Part shown: positions 61,036 to 64,000 of the stretch, piece by piece | Layout: each line of letters opens with the position of its first letter | Numbering within the stretch: the first letter of the stretch is position 1 | Assembly: GCF_005117025.1 (NCBI RefSeq) | Contig: NZ_SWCO01000009.1 | Coordinates: 1-64,000, forward strand | DNA from: Alteromonas portus | GTDB taxonomy: Bacteria; Pseudomonadota; Gammaproteobacteria; Enterobacterales; Alteromonadaceae | Length of the DNA stretch: 64,000 nt | Reading direction: 5' to 3' | The notes under the pieces: model-generated | The model's input: only the letters and a program-made list of their open reading frames with translations | The model's database searches: none | Told to the model about the DNA's origin: nothing | Made by a program: the position numbers and the translations under genes

Positions 61036-61593
61036 ATGAGTGATCAGAAATACAATTCTCCTGAAGATCCTTACTTCGAAGATGCGCAAGCAGATGAGTT
61101 CGAAGAGGAAGAATTAATCAGTAAAACTGAGCTAAAGCGTCAAGCTAAAGAACTTCACAAGCTAGGTGAAACCTTGGTTAACTTAACCGATGCTCACATA
61201 GCCACGATCCCTATGGATGAAGAGCTAGCTGATGCGGTGGCTATTGCCCGCAAAGTGAATAAGAAAAAAGACGGTTACCGCCGCCAACTTCAGTTTATCG
61301 GCAAGGTATTGCGACAGCGAGACACCGCGCCTCTTGAAGAAGCGTTGGCTAAAATTACCCATCAGCATCAGGCGAGCAATGCTGCCTTCCACGCACTAGA
61401 GAAAGCTCGTGAAGCCGTAATTGAACAGGGCGACCCCGCTATTCAAAAACTGATTGAAGCGCACCCTGAACTTGACCGCCAAAAGCTGCGTCAATTTCAC
61501 CGCCAAATTAAGAAAGAGCGTGAAAAGAATGCGCCACCTAAAGCATTCAGAGAGCTGTTTCAGTATTTGAAAGACGTTATTCATGAGGACTAA
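61036..61593 (+). CDS. yjgA: Ribosome-associated protein YjgA (DarP)
   Basis: 185 residues, highly charged and helical, with the DUF615 pattern: SKTELKRQAKELHKLGETLV near residue 30 and a C-terminal LDRQKLRQFHRQIKKER. DarP assists late 50S subunit assembly. It lies 72 bases from the divergent pmbA. The last 199 bases of the gene occur again at 62113-62311. Confidence 0.94.
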   Translation: MSDQKYNSPEDPYFEDAQADEFEEEELISKTELKRQAKELHKLGETLVNLTDAHIATIPMDEELADAVAIARKVNKKKDGYRRQLQFIGKVLRQRDTAPLEEALAKITHQHQASNAAFHALEKAREAVIEQGDPAIQKLIEAHPELDRQKLRQFHRQIKKEREKNAPPKAFRELFQYLKDVIHED

Positions 61594-61655
61594 CGGTCTA
61601 CAATTACACTAATATCTACAGCAGAGTATCCTTCACCAGCCAAAGGGGAGATAGT

Positions 61656-62084
61656 GTGAAAATATTTTCTAACCCTAACGCAACACTGAAAAGCAAGTAC
61701 GGTCAGTATCAAATTGCAGTGCTTGGTAACATTGTTGGTGTGTCGGCTGAAGGTATTGCTGATGCTTCAGCCATTGAACGCTATGCGCGGGATATGATGG
61801 ATGTGATTAATAGCTTTGGTGGGGATCGCTGGGCATTTTTAGGTTTTTTGCATGGTTCGGCTCTTCTTACTAAAGCAGGTGAGACAGAACTGCAGCGTTC
61901 AATAGAATGGCGTGCTAAGCATGGAATGGCGCTTGGCGCGCTAGTTATCGGCGATACCACGGTGCAGCCTATTGTAAGGACGCAATTTCAGAGAATTTAC
62001 GACAATGCAGGCCTTGAGCTAGGTATCTTCACTAACGAGGAGGATGCTATTGAGTGGCTTAATGAAAAAGGATTTGAAAGTTAG
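61656..62084 (+). CDS. STAS/SpoIIAA-like small protein of unknown function
   Basis: 142 residues from a GTG with AGGGGAG upstream. Soluble, mixed alpha/beta, with hydrophobic strands YQIAVLGNIVGVSA and WAFLGFLHGSALLT, and a C-terminal GIFTNEEDAIEWLNEKGF helix typical of the SpoIIAA/STAS-like group. There is no signal or membrane segment. The gene is bracketed by two copies of the yjgA 3' end, which suggests it arrived or was duplicated together with one of them. Function unknown. Confidence 0.65.
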   Translation: MKIFSNPNATLKSKYGQYQIAVLGNIVGVSAEGIADASAIERYARDMMDVINSFGGDRWAFLGFLHGSALLTKAGETELQRSIEWRAKHGMALGALVIGDTTVQPIVRTQFQRIYDNAGLELGIFTNEEDAIEWLNEKGFES

Positions 62085-62112
62085 CCACGACTCATACCTG
62101 TTCGCATACAAA

Positions 62113-62311
62113 ACTAGAAAAAGCCCATGAAGCCGCAATCGAACAGGGTGACCCCGCTATTCAAAAGCTGATTGAAGCGCACCCTGAACTTGACAGCCAA
62201 AAGCTGCGTCAATTTCACCGCCAAATTAAGAAAGAGCGTGAAAAGAATGCGCCGCCTAAAGCTTTCAGAGAGCTGTTTCAATGCTTAAAAGACGCCATGC
62301 TAGATGATTAA
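62113..62311 (+). pseudogene. Duplicate 3' fragment of yjgA
   Basis: 199 bases collinear without gaps to 61395-61593, down to the same stop codon position. It codes in frame for the last 65 or so YjgA residues (LEKAHEAAIEQGDPAIQKL onward), with several silent changes and a few substitutions (for example R to H, R to S, Y to C). There is no in-frame start, so it is a gene fragment although the frame is still open. Confidence 0.9.
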
Positions 62312-62439
62312 AAAGGCGCGTTCTCTGCAATGAATACACATGGCTTCCAAGAGGTGGAAGCCAGCTGTTGTGGCTTATCTTGCGAAGTACAAGCAGGAAG
62401 TCTAAACAATACCTAATTCAAAGCAACGTTAAGATGCTT

Positions 62440-63366
62440 CTACGCTTTTTTCTCGTTGGTTTCACTTTGGCAAGTAGTCTTAAAATGTCTATTTAAGAAG
62501 GCTATTGCACGATCGTGGTAGTCGCTTTGAGGCGTAAAATGATTACCGCCAGGTGCCACAATATGTTCGTACGGGTAAGCAAATTTGTTTTCCTCAAGCC
62601 GCTTTATAACTCTGTCCGACATTTCTGTAGACGGCCAAACATGATCGTTTTCACCAGATACTAGCAACACTGCCCCCTTTATATTCTCAACGCGAATCGC
62701 TGCATTTGCTGCTTCCTGCGCGCCTTGCTCAAGAGCAATGTTATGTGCCTCGCGAAAATTTCCGGTAAGCATTTTAGGAATAGCGCCATTTGGTATCTGA
62801 ACAAAGGGGATGTCACGACCATTGTGCTGAAACGAAGCGGTAGACGCTCCTGTCCTAAAAGAGGGGCTTGCAAAAGAAACATGGCTCCCTGCGAACGCAA
62901 CAGCACCGTCGATGTCAGGATATAATGATGCAAGCAGCAAAGCCAACTCAGCCCCCTTAGAGCCTCCCATTACGGCAACACACTGAGAGTCAATAAACGG
63001 CAATTGCTGGGCCTCTATTACTTTCTCGTAAATTGCATCTAGCGATATACGATCAAGTTCTTCAGGTAAACCTGGCATCTTGAAATACCCTACCGCGAGA
63101 ACAGCGTAGCCCGCGTCTAAATACAGGTTTCGTTCAGATACATTAGATGGCTTTGTCATGCTGTTGCCACCTTCGCTGCCGCCAAAATAAACAAGCAGGG
63201 GGCGCGTTTGTGACTCATCTGTGAAAAGCTCTGTGTCTACACTGCCATAATTTACAATAGGTTTTGTGCTATCAAAAGAAAGTTGGATAAAGAGAACATA
63301 TCCAACAACAGAGAATACTAGTAGCAGTGCTGCGAAACTAAGCCATTTTAATAGGCGGATAATCAC
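62440..63366 (-). CDS. Membrane-anchored alpha/beta hydrolase (acyl-CoA thioesterase/BAAT-like)
   Basis: 308 residues. One N-terminal membrane helix (about 8-28), then an alpha/beta hydrolase: oxyanion region LLVYFGGSEGGNS, nucleophile Ser in AVMGGSKGAELALL (about 135), acid Asp in SGENDHVWPS and His in APGGNHFTPQ. The shape resembles the C-terminal domain of acyl-CoA thioesterases and bile-acid acyltransferases (BAAT), with the catalytic Ser in place of Cys. It would act on the periplasmic side if the helix is a signal anchor. It lies between the yjgA fragment and tldD. Confidence 0.78.
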   Translation of the reverse strand: MIIRLLKWLSFAALLLVFSVVGYVLFIQLSFDSTKPIVNYGSVDTELFTDESQTRPLLVYFGGSEGGNSMTKPSNVSERNLYLDAGYAVLAVGYFKMPGLPEELDRISLDAIYEKVIEAQQLPFIDSQCVAVMGGSKGAELALLLASLYPDIDGAVAFAGSHVSFASPSFRTGASTASFQHNGRDIPFVQIPNGAIPKMLTGNFREAHNIALEQGAQEAANAAIRVENIKGAVLLVSGENDHVWPSTEMSDRVIKRLEENKFAYPYEHIVAPGGNHFTPQSDYHDRAIAFLNRHFKTTCQSETNEKKA

Positions 63367-63390
63367 CGATAATTCCTTTTATCTGGACCG

Positions 63391-63425
63391 AAAAAATGTA
63401 GTGGCTTACGCTTGTGTAAGCCACT
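63391..63425 (-). terminator. Intrinsic terminator after tldD
   Basis: AGTGGCTTAC (63400-63409) pairs with GTAAGCCACT (63416-63425) around a six-base loop. On the minus strand it is followed by ACATTTTTT. It lies 15 bases past the tldD stop. Confidence 0.85.
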
Positions 63426-63440
63426 AGCGTGGTGCAGTTA

Positions 63441-64000
63441 TTAAGCTGTACCACCCACCGTCAACTCGTCAATTTTAAGCGTAGGTTGACCTACACCCAC
63501 CGGCACGCTTTGACCGTCTTTACCACATACACCAACGCCTTTATCCAGGGCTGTGTCGTTGCCGATCATTGAGATTTTTTGCATAACCTCTGGACCGTTA
63601 CCAATTAAGGTAGCCCCTTTAACTGGTGCAGTAATTTTACCGTTTTCAATTAAGTAGGCTTCTGCACTAGAGAATACAAACTTGCCAGACGTGATGTCTA
63701 CCTGCCCACCAGCAAAGTTCGGCGCGTAAATACCTTTGTCGATAGACGCGATAATTTCCTGCGGATCGTGTTGGCCTTCCAACATGTAAGTATTCGTCAT
63801 GCGGGGCATAGGTAAGTGCGCATAGGATTCACGACGACCGTTTCCGGTAGGTGCAACGCCCATAAGTTTGGCGTTGTGTTTATCCTGCATATAGCCTTTC
63901 AAAATTCCATCTTCAATAAGCACGTTATGCGCTGTTGGTGTGCCTTCATCGTCGACTGACAACGAGCCACGACGGTCGTTTAATGTGCCATCGTCAACAA
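63441..64000 (-). CDS. tldD: Metalloprotease TldD, C-terminal part (runs off the right edge)
   Basis: About 186 residues are visible, and the frame is open to the last base of the window ([20 protein letters not shown] is the left part of the conserved core). [40 protein letters not shown] and the C-terminal [19 protein letters not shown] are typical of TldD. The HExxxH metal site lies further toward the N-terminus, outside the window. It partners with PmbA, encoded 2.5 kb away on the same strand. There is no evidence of truncation apart from the window edge. Confidence 0.95.
   Translation of the reverse strand, partial: VDDGTLNDRRGSLSVDDEGTPTAHNVLIEDGILKGYMQDKHNAKLMGVAPTGNGRRESYAHLPMPRMTNTYMLEGQHDPQEIIASIDKGIYAPNFAGGQVDITSGKFVFSSAEAYLIENGKITAPVKGATLIGNGPEVMQKISMIGNDTALDKGVGVCGKDGQSVPVGVGQPTLKIDELTVGGTA

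Noticed and set aside
62113..62311. Second functional yjgA-like gene
   Set aside because: The frame is open but has no start codon and covers only the last third of the protein.

Overview
The window looks like chromosome from a marine gammaproteobacterium of the Alteromonas type. This rests on the housekeeping neighbourhoods (mutY-yggX; pmbA/yjgA/tldD; trmB-rsmC; arcA), the lineage-typical small families (DUF3392, DUF2986), a PL7 alginate lyase, uronate genes, and a very large investment in PAS-domain chemoreceptors. No species can be named from sequence reading alone.

Layout. 1-10.8 kb: iron alcohol dehydrogenase, a DUF3392 membrane protein, a 1278-residue hybrid two-component/AraC sensor whose phospho-acceptor histidine is replaced by serine, a divergent 51-codon peptide gene with a secretion-leader look, two HAD phosphatase-like genes, a DMT exporter, a TPR protein with a degenerate GGDEF domain, and a small exported protein. 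11.2-33.2 kb: two complete chemosensory operons in tandem, both on the minus strand and in the same order (membrane receptor-like protein, cheY, cheA, cheW, cytoplasmic PAS receptor(s), cheR, cheD, cheB). The first gene of each operon carries a CheZ-like D-x-x-x-Q motif and a CheZ-like acidic/aromatic C-terminus fused to an MCP signalling domain. This could be the missing CheY phosphatase, and it is the most notable signal in the window. The CheA proteins carry 3 or 5 copies of a GFGFFD-type motif in the linker where a P2 domain is usually found.

33.3-46.2 kb is an accessory region: a degraded HAD gene, an exported protein of unknown role, a frameshifted copy of the alginate lyase binding modules, MFS/LysR/MFS, the intact alginate lyase, then a minus-strand operon uxuB-uxuA-Nramp-like transporter-manA. 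The Nramp-like protein lacks both metal-binding motifs, so a uronate-related substrate is possible. AATTGGTA/TACCAATT elements lie upstream of both the lyase and the uxu operon and may tie them into one regulon.

46.2-64 kb is mostly core: a DUF2986 protein, tRNA-Phe with its 3' end and terminator duplicated in a 122-bp tandem repeat, yggX, mutY, an alpha/beta hydrolase, trmB, rsmC, an isolated glgA, a histidine kinase, arcA, lacZ with a divergent AraC regulator, pmbA, yjgA, a small STAS-like gene flanked by a second 199-bp copy of the yjgA 3' end, a membrane-anchored hydrolase and the 3' part of tldD, which runs off the right edge.
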